From Platycnemis pennipes (taxonomy: Eukaryota > Arthropoda > Insecta > Odonata > Platycnemididae): a stretch of DNA of 64,000 nt. The DNA is taken from positions 51,998,609 to 52,062,608 of the forward strand of contig OW121854.1 in the NCBI GenBank assembly GCA_933228895.1, in the 5' to 3' direction. The position numbers were made by a program, and so were the translations under genes. Under the pieces are notes generated by a model, which had not been told where the DNA came from, did no database searches, and saw only the letters and a program-made list of their open reading frames with translations. This document shows, piece after piece, positions 1 to 10,640 of this stretch (position 1 is the first letter of the stretch; every line of letters starts with the position of its first letter).

Positions 1-328
1 ATTCACACATTTAATAAACCAGATTAAAAACAAGTGTTAAAAAACAATACTTGGTAAGTATGTAGACTATTTAGAAATGGTGTAAATTATGAGTGGACAC
101 AACAGAGTCAACTCTGTATTGGTCTTAAGGAAAAAGAGTTGCATTTAGAGCTGTTGGGCATATTACAATGCGTCTTAAACTTTGGGTAGCCAATTCACTT
201 CATGAAGAAATTTTAGAACGCAATCACCACGTTTGACATTTTCACCCAATATATTGCTCGGATCCCCAAATATTTTGTGGTGTTTGGGTTCCATCCTATA
301 TTTTACACAGTCGACAAGCAGGTGTTTC
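1..328. other. Unassigned AT-rich sequence
   Basis: No coding, RNA or repeat feature recognised. The right part, from about 228, reads continuously into the diverged duplication that follows and may belong to the same repeat. Confidence 0.5.
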
Positions 329-740
329 ACCTAAAATATTTCCAAAAGCTCAAAAAACCAATTCTAAAATAAATCTATCGAGACGATTCCAGAAATATAT
401 TTCACAAACCTTTACATTGCTTTGGGTATAATATTTATCAAATATTTCGTCAAATCCATTCGCTCGACTGTATTAAAATCTCCTAGAATATTCCATTTTT
501 ATTAATTAAAAAAAAGACATCCACTTATATACCCACCTAAAATATTTGAAAAGGCTAAAAGGACCAATTTTATTTTTAAACCACCCAGACCATCCCAGAA
601 AAATATCACAGCCACCTTTGCATCGGTTTAAGTGTAATTTCGGTGTAATTTTGCAGCGTGTCAGTCAGTCAGTCTGTCATTCTGTATCCGTTTTGATTTA
701 TTCTCTCCCAAGTTTTGAGCTAAAAGGGTGAGGTTTTGTG
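329..740. repeat. Diverged two-unit tandem duplication with TCAG minisatellite
   Basis: Two related segments begin with ACCTAAAATATTT at 329 and 535, a period of about 206 bases. Matching blocks follow in the same order: a CCAATT block, a CCAGAAA block and an ACCTTTRCAT block with TTTGGGT/TCGGTTT. The second unit runs into a short run of TCAG repeats at 661-678. The units are strongly diverged, so this is an old duplication or an element with internal repeats. No protein is encoded. The family is not recognised. Confidence 0.5.
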
Positions 741-1238
741 CGTTGAGTGTGGATTCTCTGTCTGTATGATTTGGTAGTAGTTTTGGATTATTAGCAGTTT
801 GTACTGCAGAGAAAAATGCAAAAACGTGGTTTTTGAGAGTGGGAGACAACATATAATGAAAATATGGTGTAACAAAAAGTACAAAAACCTATGGGATAAT
901 TAGAGCGGGACACATTTCTCTATTTATTAAGTAGCCATTACCTTCTCTCTGCATGCGATATGCTTATGAAAAGTTGAAGCACAAAATGGTACAAAAATTC
1001 AAAGACTAGTTTGAATAGTGAAGCAGTAACTGCCTGCCTGAAGCACAAGCACCACTGCCATCTATTGGTAATGGGTCATCAGTAGCTTTCAAACAATATA
1101 AGATCTTTGAAACATTGGCAGTAATGGAGCCAATTGACCGGTGCCAAGCCCGAGAAACATTTCTTCATAGTTTTTAAAAACTTTGTAAAAGCTCATTTGC
1201 CACTAGAACACAAAGTTCACCTCAAAAGCACACCAGGC
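741..1238. other. Unassigned AT-rich sequence
   Basis: No supported gene or named repeat is visible. Short open frames have no recognisable domain. Confidence 0.5.
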
Positions 1239-1273
1239 AGACTGCCTGCAAAGCAGGCCGAAGGTCTGCTAGT
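1239..1273 (-). repeat. 35-bp repeat motif with GCCTGC hairpin, copy 1
   Basis: This segment is the reverse complement of 40,855-40,889 with one mismatch over 35 bases. It contains the perfect inverted repeat GCCTGC-AAA-GCAGGC at 1244-1258. Sequence outside the 35 bases does not obviously match between the two sites, so it looks like the conserved end or core of an otherwise diverged mobile element. The family is unknown. Confidence 0.6.
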
Positions 1274-1500
1274 CACATTATTACCAATGAAATTTAGAAT
1301 TACCATATAGAATTTGACCTGGCGAAAGCTATAGAGCACAAGGTTTACTTCGTCGGTTTATGGAAAATTTTAAAATCATTTCATACCGTATGCAATTATA
1401 ATTTTTTCCCTTCCCTTTAAATTTCAACGGGCACCTAAAAGTAGCCCATGAATAAAATGTATAATACTAATTTTATATCCTCCTTCCTTTATCTACAGCC

Positions 1501-1572
1501 TGAATCTACATCTACGAAATACCCATCGAGCCACAGCGAGGGCGTTTGGCAGGTAATGTGCATTAGGTAGAG
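1501..1572 (-). repeat. Short hairpin repeat with (GTAGAT) tail, diverged copy
   Basis: Read on the minus strand this resembles the repeats at 8641, 13,379 and 58,913: a TGCATG-like head, a CCTGCCACACACCC-type segment, a matching GTGGC...GGGTAT segment, then GTAGATGTAGATT. Here the order is inverted on the plus strand (CTACATCTACG, then ATACCC, then GAGCCAC, then GGCAGG). It is the most diverged of the four copies. Confidence 0.55.
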
Positions 1573-2340
1573 TAGAATTTTATGTAATGAATCTTTGCAG
1601 TTTTTAAATTTTTTTAAGCGATGAATAAAACATATGATATTTAAATTTCCCTGTGAAATCTTGGCGTCAACAGTGCGTAAATAATTTTGAGTGGCATCCC
1701 CAGGAGAAATGTTTCCAAGTTGATATCATGAAAATGAATTAATTCGTACTGGAATTGTTTTTGATCGCTCAGAAAATAAAATCTGGCTAAAATTTCTAAA
1801 ATAGGGTGATCTGAACAGATCACCCTACTTCTAACAATAATAAATGTGATCTACAAATTAGCAACCAAATAGGTAACATAAATGGTTCATCTACATTTGT
1901 ATCCATAAAATACCTTGCAAGCTATTTTAAGGGTTCCTAGCAGGGGGTGAAATTGTCTTCTTGATCTTTTTTGCCAAAATCATACTTTTTCTCTCTGCTC
2001 TCAGCGTTTAGCATACTTGTTTTGCTGCCGTGTCTAAAGGTATATCGCATTTGTATTGGGAGATATTTTCTGGAATGCCTAAAGGCACTCAATCATTGAA
2101 ACTTCACCATTCACTCTTGCCAAAACTGCCATCGTATTCACCGAATCACCCGAGAGGAAAAATTAACCAAGTATTCGTCAACTCGATGACTTCATGTGAT
2201 GAGACAGGAGAAGAGACTGACGTCGGCACTGCTAGTAGGCCTTTTTGTCATCGATATGCATGTGTTTATATTACTATAACGTATGTACGTTACTTTGGAT
2301 CCCTAAACTATTATGTCACGCGCCGATGGATTTCATTACT
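1573..2340. other. Unassigned sequence with one perfect palindrome
   Basis: Apart from the palindrome at 1802-1827 (listed separately) no gene or repeat family is recognised. Confidence 0.5.
1802..1827. repeat. Perfect 26-bp palindrome
   Basis: Twelve-base arms TAGGGTGATCTG and CAGATCACCCTA are separated by AA with no mismatch. The sequence could form a hairpin or be a dyad binding site, but nothing beside it indicates a promoter or gene. Confidence 0.7.
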
Positions 2341-2364
2341 GTTGCTTGGCCGGTTGCTTGGCCG
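2341..2364. repeat. Two-unit 12-bp tandem duplication
   Basis: GTTGCTTGGCCG occurs twice in direct succession without mismatch. Confidence 0.85.
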
Positions 2365-3394
2365 GAGTTAAGTCGTTAAAAACTGGAGGGAGTTTTGTTG
2401 TGAAATACAGGCTAAATATATTTGTCAGTTAAGCGTCAATACATTTTCAACGGGCAAATACTGAGGTTTGAGGTTTTTACTTTGTTATTTGCTATGCTAC
2501 CTAGTTACTTATGTCGCAACTTTTTTTGAAAGAAGATGAGCAGCAGCTAAATAAGGTTACATTAAAAATTTAACGGTTTATTTATGAATTTTAAGCTGAT
2601 ATCAATTTTTAATACATGTTTAATTCATTAAACGGTCAAATTTTGAACTGATGCAGTGAATAAATATATTTTCTGCCATATTTTGTAATAACTGCGTCAC
2701 TTGAGTAGCTCTTCAGTAGCTGTGTGTTTATTCTTGAGCTCTATTTCCTTGCCCTTCTCATCAATCCTCTTTCATGCCAAATATTTGATAAAATTTTATT
2801 CATTTATTTTCCAATGGTAACAAAATACTTCTCTTAGGTCAAATTTGCCCCATTAATAGTGCATTTACATTTATCACAAGGATGTCAGTGGGGGTTCAGT
2901 GAAGCAAATCCGTTTAACGAAAGCGCTCTAGGGATTTACTAGGGAAAGTGCAATGACTAAGAGTTCTTGTCTGGGAGGACTAAGTAAGAATGTATTCTTC
3001 ATTACATTTTCATTCTTAGTGAGAAATTAAATTTCCTTAAGTATGTTACATATCAATGTTTGATATAAAAAAATGCGTTAAGAAAAATTCGTTGCTTTCT
3101 GGTTCCAAGGAAACCCTCAATGTTTTCGAAATTTCATTCCCTAAAATGTAATTTTCCATTCCTCTCATTGGCCATGGAAAGCTAGTGTATTTTGCACCAA
3201 CCTGGCGAATTCTGAGTGTCCATAAACTCCACTGTGGCATATATGCGGTGTATGCCTCGGATTTGGTTTTAGAATAGAACAGAATAGGTTTTATAGTAGG
3301 CCAGCCTATAGTAGAACCTCAGTTAACGGAGCACTTTAAAAACAAATTTAATAGCTCTTCAGTGATCTAATATCGTCTCAACACTGAATCCAAA
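2365..3394. other. Unassigned AT-rich sequence
   Basis: No gene or repeat is recognised. A GAATAGAACAGAATAG stretch near 3272 resembles the simple-sequence tail at 30,245 but the flanks do not match. Confidence 0.45.
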
Positions 3395-3570
3395 TGTCAG
3401 TGGTATGTCCCTTTAAGAGCAGTAAAGGAATTGCTTGCACTCATCAACCCGACGAACATCCTAGCATCACATTCCAGTCTGCGCCGTAAATTGAACCTAC
3501 GACCTTTTAGCTATTTGTTAAGCTCTGTGCTCGAAATCCTTTCGCTCGAGGCTGATGGCCAGCCAACTGG
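3395..3570 (-). mobile_element. Degraded tRNA-derived SINE (probable)
   Basis: On the minus strand there is a tRNA-like run with AAAGGTCGTAGGTTCAATTT, which matches the first seven positions of a Pol III B box (GGTTCRANNCC) but has lost the final CC. It is preceded by a GAGCnnnnAGCTTAAC block resembling a D-loop/anticodon region. Downstream of it is an AT-poorer body (GATGTTCGTCGGGTTG). There is no coding capacity. The copy is diverged and its ends are unclear; it could also be an isolated tRNA pseudogene fragment. Confidence 0.45.
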
Positions 3571-6391
3571 AATGCATCACTTCTCTAATTACGTGATGTA
3601 GCATTTCATCTAGAATTAAGAAGAGTATTGGAATGTTACCTGCCTGTAATAACCTGCGGTTATTGAAGGCAGTTAGTAACCTTTTGCTGTTTGATACCGT
3701 TCACTTGATGTTTTGACTGGAGTGACATAGTCCGAATAATAAAGGACATCATTTATTTAGTGATAAAATTTCTTATCCTCTTCGCCCAACGTAATATTTT
3801 TGTATTTTCTTTATATATATTACCTTTTCTTTAGCTTTTTCTTTTCTCTTTTTGCCCAATTGGCCTTGCCAATCAGGCAAATTTATGTATTTTTCACATT
3901 TTTTGCTAACTACCTAGTAAATGGAAAAAGTTGCATGGCCGTAATAGTCAGTAAGGAGATCTGAGGTCAGAAATTCACATCTAACCTCGGGTATGGATAC
4001 TCCATTTGTATTAGATGCACTCCAGATATAATCTGATCAAAATTATACCTCAGAAAATAAAATAACATGCGCTGGATAAGTGAAATTTAAAGGAAAGTAA
4101 ATTGAAATGAATTGGAATGCACCTTGACGTGTGGGCTGTGCTAGCGAGTTCCTGTGACCACTAATGAATTAATAGTAGGAGCACAGTCAGTAGGTCATGC
4201 TAGGCTAGGAGCCAGGAGAAAGCTTCGTCTTCTCAAAGGTGAGGAAGCCGCAGAATAGTGTCTGACTTACGATGGCTACGCCACAAAGTGTTTGTGTGAC
4301 ATACAGCACTACTAGGGAAAGAAACGAGTTACAATATCGCGGAATATGGAGCTGAGCATCCGAAGTGGAAGTTTTAATATTTAAATTAACAAGGGTTATG
4401 TTTGTGCGTAATTGATAGAACAGTTTGAGAGACGTAATCCATTATTTTGCCATCATTAATATTAATATTCTCTGTATTAAATTAAATGTCAACATTTGAT
4501 ATTCAATTTTAATCAGAGATGAAATATCCTATTTTCGCGTTGAGGAGGAAAACAGCTCAGGCAGCATTTCACCAACACTCAATCGCGAGACTTCTTTAAG
4601 ATATCTTCAAAAGCTACTTACCACTGCGTAGTTTTCAATGTCTAAATGGTTCCTAGAACTTAGACCCTTAAAATATTTCAAGTGGTTTCAATCGTAGTTC
4701 TAATCGTAGTGATAATTGTCGTTTTCTCTCACAATTATAGTTGAATTTTTTACGGAGATCAGACCTGAGAGATTCTCATTTAGTACGTTATGAGTAAATA
4801 AAATACAATAAAGTAAATAAATTGAGTCCGTATCTGCCGAATGAAAAGTGTCAACACAAAACCTCATATACTACTGAGTATAAATTGGTTCTTTTGCGAT
4901 TGTTTTCAATTTCTTTCCGTGCTCATGACTTTATTGTATTCTTTACGGCATTTTTCCTAGTAAACGGAAATAACTTCTAAATGTTCATACTTTTACGTCA
5001 TGGAAGGTCTTAAGAAACTAAATGGTATAAAATTCAATACCCTTTGGCTTAATTAATTTTTGATTATTAAAAAAGTTATTCCAAGGCGTAAAAATGTTTT
5101 AATCGTATTGAATGACACTCATGGCTCACTTCCACGCCTAGAACTTCACATAAAGCAGCATTGGGTGTTTAATTCCAAAGTGACTAACAGCAGAATTTAT
5201 ATATACAAGTAAGAAATTTCTGTGCATCATTCCACGTTGCTTCAAACAACGTCACATTTGGACCCGCTTTGAGCAATCAGTGTATCTTTGCCACAACTCA
5301 TCCCTTTGAAAGAGGGAGAGAGTGGAGAAGCCGAAGGAAATAAATAGGTTTGTTCACGCTGCTCCAGTGGAGCCCACAAAGTTGCCGAATTGCTGCTGAA
5401 ACTACATAGTGACCTCTGTTCTTTGTTAGGCGGTAATACGTTAGGGAATGGTGTAATATGGTACACCGTGGAGCAGCCGCACCAAACATGCTTTCAGCTC
5501 TCGTCCCATTTTGACTCGTGAACCGCAAACTTTTCCAGCGGCTCATCGGCCTTTCATGCTTTACCTTCCTCTTCCTCCATCCAAGGCCCCCCTTAGCTTT
5601 CATTTCGTCGCTTTAACACTTTCCACTTCAGTTCAAAGCTTCTTTCTTTTCCTCGCTTTTGCTCAAAGCCTTTTGTCCAATTCCTTTGTTCCGTTATTTT
5701 TATTCCCTTTCGCACCCTGTTCGCATCATCTTTTTGCAAATTTTGGCGTTTTGAAATGAGTGACCTCGGCGGCCTCAATTCTGTTTTTAATGCCATCGCT
5801 TACAACTTTCTTCCGCTCTTTGCTCAGTACCTACATATTCAGCGAATCATCCACTTTCAAAATTTTTCCTTTGGTTTTGGAATTTTAGCATTGCCAAGGA
5901 AAAAATAGGTAAATTCTGTAATAATATGTGTGGAGAGAATGAAATTATGGATTGCCAAGATATTGAATGACGGAAATGAGCAGTAAACAAAGTAATTGCA
6001 TAAGTCAGGCACATGTTTGCCTTGGTGTTTAACATATGCTTTTATTTGGCCCAGATTGTGTGTCCTCTCCGCGTCATTTTATGTCAAATAATGAAATATT
6101 TCATAAATTAAGCAGAAGTTTCATGGATTAAATTCCGTTGTATTTTGACATTTGTATCACCCGTTTTGGATATCGGTACATTGTAATTTTTCAATCTTAG
6201 TTGGTTACGTTCAGTCGAGCAGCATGGTAAAATTAAAGGTAACTGATATGCAAGGAAATGGGCGTTATTATGTTTTCCTAAGCAATGAAATGCCTATTGA
6301 GGATAGAATTGAGCTAGAAAGAAGCACAAAGAGCGTATTTTCCACAAATCATCCCCACTAGACATTCACATCAACACGTACTTAAGACTAC
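3571..6391. other. Unassigned, with pyrimidine-rich patch at about 5510-5760
   Basis: Most of this stretch is AT-rich with no recognisable gene. From about 5510 to 5760 the plus strand becomes C/T-rich, giving long open frames on both strands through compositional bias alone. No conserved domain was seen in any of them. Confidence 0.5.
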
Positions 6392-6875
6392 TTGGAGCTC
6401 TGGAAACCATATTCCTACGAATTAGGTTTACGAAATGAATTTCCGATCGCTTCTTGGAAATGTTCCCCCGTTGCTACGCTCAAGCTCAAAACCATATGAT
6501 ATTTCACACCGCACGAATCAGATTATTTTTTATCTTATCGCTTTCTAAATACTCTGTCTAAAACATTTTGAATTGCTTAAACCTTTCGTTATATTTCAAA
6601 GCAAGCGCGATTGAAAGCAGTCTATCATTTATTTGGAGCACTCGAAGCCATATTCCTGTGAATTAAATTTACGAAATGAATTTCTGAACACTTCTTGGAA
6701 AGGTTCCCCCCATAGTAATGCTCAAGCTCAAAACCAGTTGATACTTCACGCCGCACGAATCAGATTATTTTGTATCATTAAAATGAATACATACATTTGT
6801 GTAATATATTTCGAATTGCTCAAACTTTTCGCTTTATTTCAAAGCAAGTGCGATTGAATGCAATCTATCATATAT
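6392..6875. repeat. Diverged tandem duplication, period about 241 bp
   Basis: The segment starting TTGGAGCTCTGG at 6392 is repeated at 6633 as TTGGAGCACTCG. Colinear matches follow: CCATATTCC, TTTACGAAATGAATTTC, ACTTCTTGGAAA, GCTCAAGCTCAAAACCA, CCGCACGAATCAGATTATTT and TTTCAAAGCAAG. The two copies have many substitutions and small indels, indicating an old duplication. There is no coding potential. Confidence 0.8.
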
Positions 6876-7480
6876 AGAGTGTTCGTTTATTTAATTCGAT
6901 TTAAATACAAAAGGTCATGTAAATAAAAAGACAGGATTTGGACCTTATATCGGCACATATTGTACATTAATGATGTGGAAAGGATGTTTGTGTTGCATAA
7001 TTGTAATCCGTTGAGATATTAGCTGGTTACGGGAAAATACTAACAAATAGTTTTGAAATTAACGGAAGGAAAGTAGAAGTAGTTGAGGAGAGCCGTAAAT
7101 GTCCATTGATTGATGATGCCCAGAAAGCAGGATTTTTGTTTGAATTTTATCGACGAAAGAGTATGCCTTCCAAGTAGGGACAAGGGTTGAAGATAGGTGG
7201 AATAAGTTTTACCGTAAATTTAAAAAAATATAGGCTGAGTTAAAAGAGAATGGCGATAACAGTTAATTGGAGTTTAAATTTTTAGAGGGGCTCAATGAAA
7301 AATACGCAATGCTACACCAGGCCATCGTAAACCTATCGCCAATCGTCACTCAACCTAAATAACGAAAATGAGTGCGCGGTATTTTCCTACGCGCAGAATG
7401 GAATGTGGAGACCTTCGTGTGACAATCATTTAACTTGCAAATAGAAATTTAAACAAACATTCCATTCATCATTTCCCCTA
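6876..7480. other. Unassigned AT-rich sequence
   Basis: No gene, RNA or repeat signal recognised. Confidence 0.5.
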
Positions 7481-7870
7481 GAGGATCCTCGTGGTGCTCT
7501 TTTTTACATTTTCCTACCGCTATTCGGTGTCCTCTGGCCCTTGTGTGTTTTTCATTTCCCTACGACTACGCCCCGGCGACTTGTTCTCTCTTCTCCAGCG
7601 TCCTCCACCCACGACTCCACGTGCTACTCTCCCTCGTTGCGTCATTCGCCGGCATTTTCCCTCAGCTGTGGGGTCAACCCTCCACTTTAAAACTCTCCCT
7701 CCCCTCATTTCCACCCTCGCCACTCTCCCCTCACTCTCTTGTCCCTGAGAAACAAATTACTGAATTCTCCATTGTCCATCCTCTCATTCGTGGTGGGTCT
7801 TTCAACATTTCTTCTCCCGTCCACTCTCTCTCCGTTACCTTCCACTCTGCCGTACTTTCTTTGAAGTACC
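7481..7870. other. Pyrimidine-rich, GC-elevated island
   Basis: The plus strand is strongly C/T-biased and carries several CpGs, unlike the AT-rich flanks. Overlapping open frames in several phases are explained by the low-complexity composition. The interval 7619-7653 shares two motifs, CACGTGCTACTC and TCATTCGCCGGC, with the island at 28.3-28.45 kb, suggesting these islands may be copies of one repeat. Confidence 0.5.
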
Positions 7871-8014
7871 GTCATACTTTCTTTGAAGTATCGTAGACTG
7901 TAATGCGTGTAAAATATGTTCGTAAGTATACTATTCATGAATAAACAGCGCCATTAGAAAAAAACCCATCCCCCATAACAATTAGTGAATTTGAGTTGAT
8001 ACATAATTAATTAG

Positions 8015-8290
8015 TAGCCGGCCCCAGTGGCGGCCCCAGTGGCGGCCAGTCCTCACCAGCTAATCCTGGTGTCGCGGGTTTGATTCCCGCCTGGGTGGGT
8101 TTTTCTCCACCCAGAGCATGTCAAACTCTCTAGGTTCAGGCTCTGGGAAACCTGATGACAGGTCAATGCCTATTGGGATCCCAGGTATCAGTATCAGTAT
8201 ATGTACCAACAGAATTGTCGGGATGGTCGGGTCGGGAAAAAAACAAATATGGTAATGAAAAAATTTTCTTAACCCCACGCAAAACATTTT
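8015..8290 (+). mobile_element. tRNA-derived SINE, family 2, copy 1
   Basis: A tRNA-like head contains a B box GGGTTTGATTCCC at 8076-8088 inside a T-arm-like stem (GCGGG/CCCGC). Upstream is a GGCGGCCAGTCCTCACC segment. The head matches the minus-strand head at about 53.9-54.0 kb (GGCGGTGAGG...GGTCGCGGATTCGAGTCCCGCC), which supports a family rather than a lone tRNA pseudogene. The non-tRNA body runs through a TATCAGTATCAGTATATG stretch to a GGGTCGGGAAAAAAAC end. At the 5' edge a 12-base unit (CGGCCCCAGTGG) is tandemly duplicated at 8019-8042. It makes no protein and would have been transcribed by Pol III. Confidence 0.75.
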
Positions 8291-8640
8291 AACCTGATTT
8301 ACAACGCAAATTTCAAATGGTATTCGTAATTATTCGTCTTTACCTAGATAATTTCATGGCAGTCTTAGCCTGAGTATCTGGTAAAGTATAAGTTTTTTAT
8401 TTGGCCTTTACAAAAATATTTAACAAACGTATTTAAACGCATTTCGGCCAAGCATTGCTTAAGACAATAAATTTTATTCCATTTGTTTTAGTTATATATA
8501 TAGGTTGATATTAAAGTAGTAATTATTATATTCCTACGAGAAAGAAAGGTATTGAGTTACACGTTCCTTGTGACAGCGTAAATAAAACGTTTCTCTGAAG
8601 GAGTGGTATTTTATTGATTTCTCGCATATAACATAGTGTA

Positions 8641-8712
8641 TGTATGATAAATACTCACCCCTTATCACGCACCCTTGAGGTAGCTAGCAGGGCACTTTGT
8701 AGATGGAGATGG
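8641..8712 (+). repeat. Short hairpin repeat with (GTAGAT) tail, copy
   Basis: Order of blocks: TGTATGATAAATACTCACCC, CACGCACCC, a matching GGTAGCTAGCAGGGCA segment, then TTGTAGATGGAGATGG. The middle can fold back as in the better-preserved copies at 13,379 and 58,913. It is diverged relative to them. Confidence 0.7.
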
Positions 8713-9994
8713 CCCCTGTCCCCTACTAAACACCTTCCCAAGCACGACTATCTCATTTGCTTCCCACCTTTCCTTCCTCAATAGGTCTTTCCCATCAAGA
8801 CAATCTATCAGCGGCCTTCACATCTTACTCATGCATCCAAAACGTGCGATTGAGTATCAAAATCTCCAATACTCATAATTTGCGCTCATAACCATTCATT
8901 TGGAAGCGAAATGACATAAAAAAACACCCTCTCATAACGAAGCAATATATGATGTTTTCCCGGAAAATGAGGTGAACGAAGTCTTCTCGGCTCTTCATCC
9001 GGGCAAGGGGTTCCATTCTGACCGACTCACATAGCTTGTAATTTGATTTCATATTACATTTGCCCTGCATATCGTATCGATGTGATTGGCTCCGTTGTAG
9101 CCTAATCATTAAATGGAGGCTCTTTTCAATTGGTAGTGGACATGGTACATCTATGGATGGTATTTGAAATTGGAGGAACTTGAAAATAGCCATAACGAAG
9201 TGTATGACACATCTAACATACTAGCCTAAACAGTCTACTCCCGGTTGCCGTCGGGTAAAACCGGACTACGCCGAGCGTAATTCGAAAATTTGACTTTAAT
9301 CCCGGGATCGCGAACGGCCGCAGATTTTTTCAATTTCTAACTCACGATACTTTTTACAATCTTGTGATATAAGTATCTTTTTGTATCTCGATGTAGCTTT
9401 AAACTATTTTCCTGCACGCAGACAAAACTTTGACTGAAAACAGGGTCCGTTATATCAATATCTATTTTAAGTATTTCAATTGACTCATCCAAAGTACACT
9501 GGATTAAAGGCAAAAATCTATTTTAGTTACTGTTTTTTATCCCAAAGTTTTATCTTCCAAGGCACAGAATCAGGTTAATTTTCAAGATTTACAGGGAAAA
9601 TTGTAGGCAGCTGGATTTTGTAATTTGGTCAGCTTTTGTTCATTGTAATTTTTAGTGCCTAAGAAGCAGTTCAATTGCAAGTGAAACCAAATGTATCAAG
9701 AAATGGAGAATCACCATGCGATGTTTCTAAATCTGGGCTAAAAACACACCTCTTTGACTTTTGACCATCTTTTTACAATATCAGCCAACTGCGTCTCGAT
9801 TCTCGAGTCAAGAATATTTATCAGGGAAAAAGATGAGCAACTCAGATGATTCTCGAGGCAAAAGTTAAAATGTCCTCCAGGAAGGGCACCTCCCGCCGTT
9901 GAATGGCACAAAATACTGCGCTCACCCTTTAAACATTTCTGTAGAAATTTTATGTAGAGAGAATAATTTCATTCTAACGACGCAATTCATCTCA
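8713..9994. other. Unassigned sequence
   Basis: No gene recognised. A CpG-containing patch at about 9230-9320 includes the short dyad CCGGTT...AACCGG. Otherwise the sequence is AT-rich and featureless. Confidence 0.45.
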
Positions 9995-10306
9995 TGTCTT
10001 CCAATGTAAGTAACGAGGAAGTCCTAAGAAGAGTGGGAGAAATGAGGTCTGCTGATACCTCTAAAAAGACGAAGGGACAACTTAATCGGCCATATCTTGA
10101 GACACTATGGCTTGATGAAGAGAATCGTCGAGCCAAAAATGAACGGGAAGATTGGAAAAGGCAGGCCTCGTGTGAGATACATGGAACAGGTTGTGAAGGG
10201 TGTAAAGTAGAATAATTACGTCACAATGAAAAGGTTGGCCGATAGAAGAATCGAGAGGATAGCTGCGTGAAACCAATTGTAGGATTGTTGACCAATGATG
10301 ATGATG
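9995..10306 (+). mobile_element. LINE family A, 3'-terminal fragment (C-terminus plus tail)
   Basis: This is the last part of a non-LTR retrotransposon ORF and its 3' end. In shifting frames it encodes the conserved C-terminal stretch found in the copies at 42.4 and 48.2 kb: NEEVLRRVGE, then the equivalents of GHILRHDGLMKTIVEGK, GKGRPRMSYIEQVVKD and KRLADRRIE. It ends in the family terminus GTAGGATTGTTGACC followed by ATGATGATGATGG. The reverse transcriptase core and endonuclease are absent, so the copy is 5'-truncated, which is typical of LINE insertion. At least one frameshift puts the tail of the protein out of frame. A SINE on the opposite strand begins about a dozen bases downstream. I assign it to an RTE-like group only tentatively. 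Confidence 0.8.
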
Positions 10307-10317
10307 GTTGGTTGGTT

Positions 10318-10640
10318 ATTCAGGGCGAGCAGAGGTGATCAACAGCTGAGGTCATTTGCTCCATTTAGGATAGGATAGGAGTTTTTAGGAAACGGAGGAA
10401 GGGTGGAGAAAAACCCGGCGTCGTCACTAGCCTACTATTTACGAAAAGCGCCAAGGGAACCACAGCTTAACGGCCCATCCGACGGACGCAGTATTGAACT
10501 TAAAATGCCCTCCCCTAGGCACTCAAGTGGGGACCGGTCTTCCACTGAAAAATACGCCACAGCCGGGAATCGACCCCGGGCCCTCGGATTGGGAGGCCAG
10601 CACTCTAACCACCACACCAACCCAATTTCCATGAAAATGA
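10318..10640 (-). mobile_element. tRNA-derived SINE, family 1, copy 1
   Basis: On the minus strand the head reads as a tRNA: an A-box-like GTGGTGGTTAGAGTGC, an anticodon-arm-like GCCTCCCAATCCGAGGGC, and a B-box/T-arm with the reverse complement of GGGAATCGACCCC at 10,565-10,577. The body includes GCACTCAAGTGGGGACCGG, CGTTAAGCTGTGG and AACCCGGCGTCG on one strand or the other, ending in an AGGATAGGATAGGAG repeat. The whole 320-bp unit is colinear with 27,415-27,750. It has no coding capacity and no poly-A is obvious. It sits against the 3' tail of a LINE-A fragment. Confidence 0.85.
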
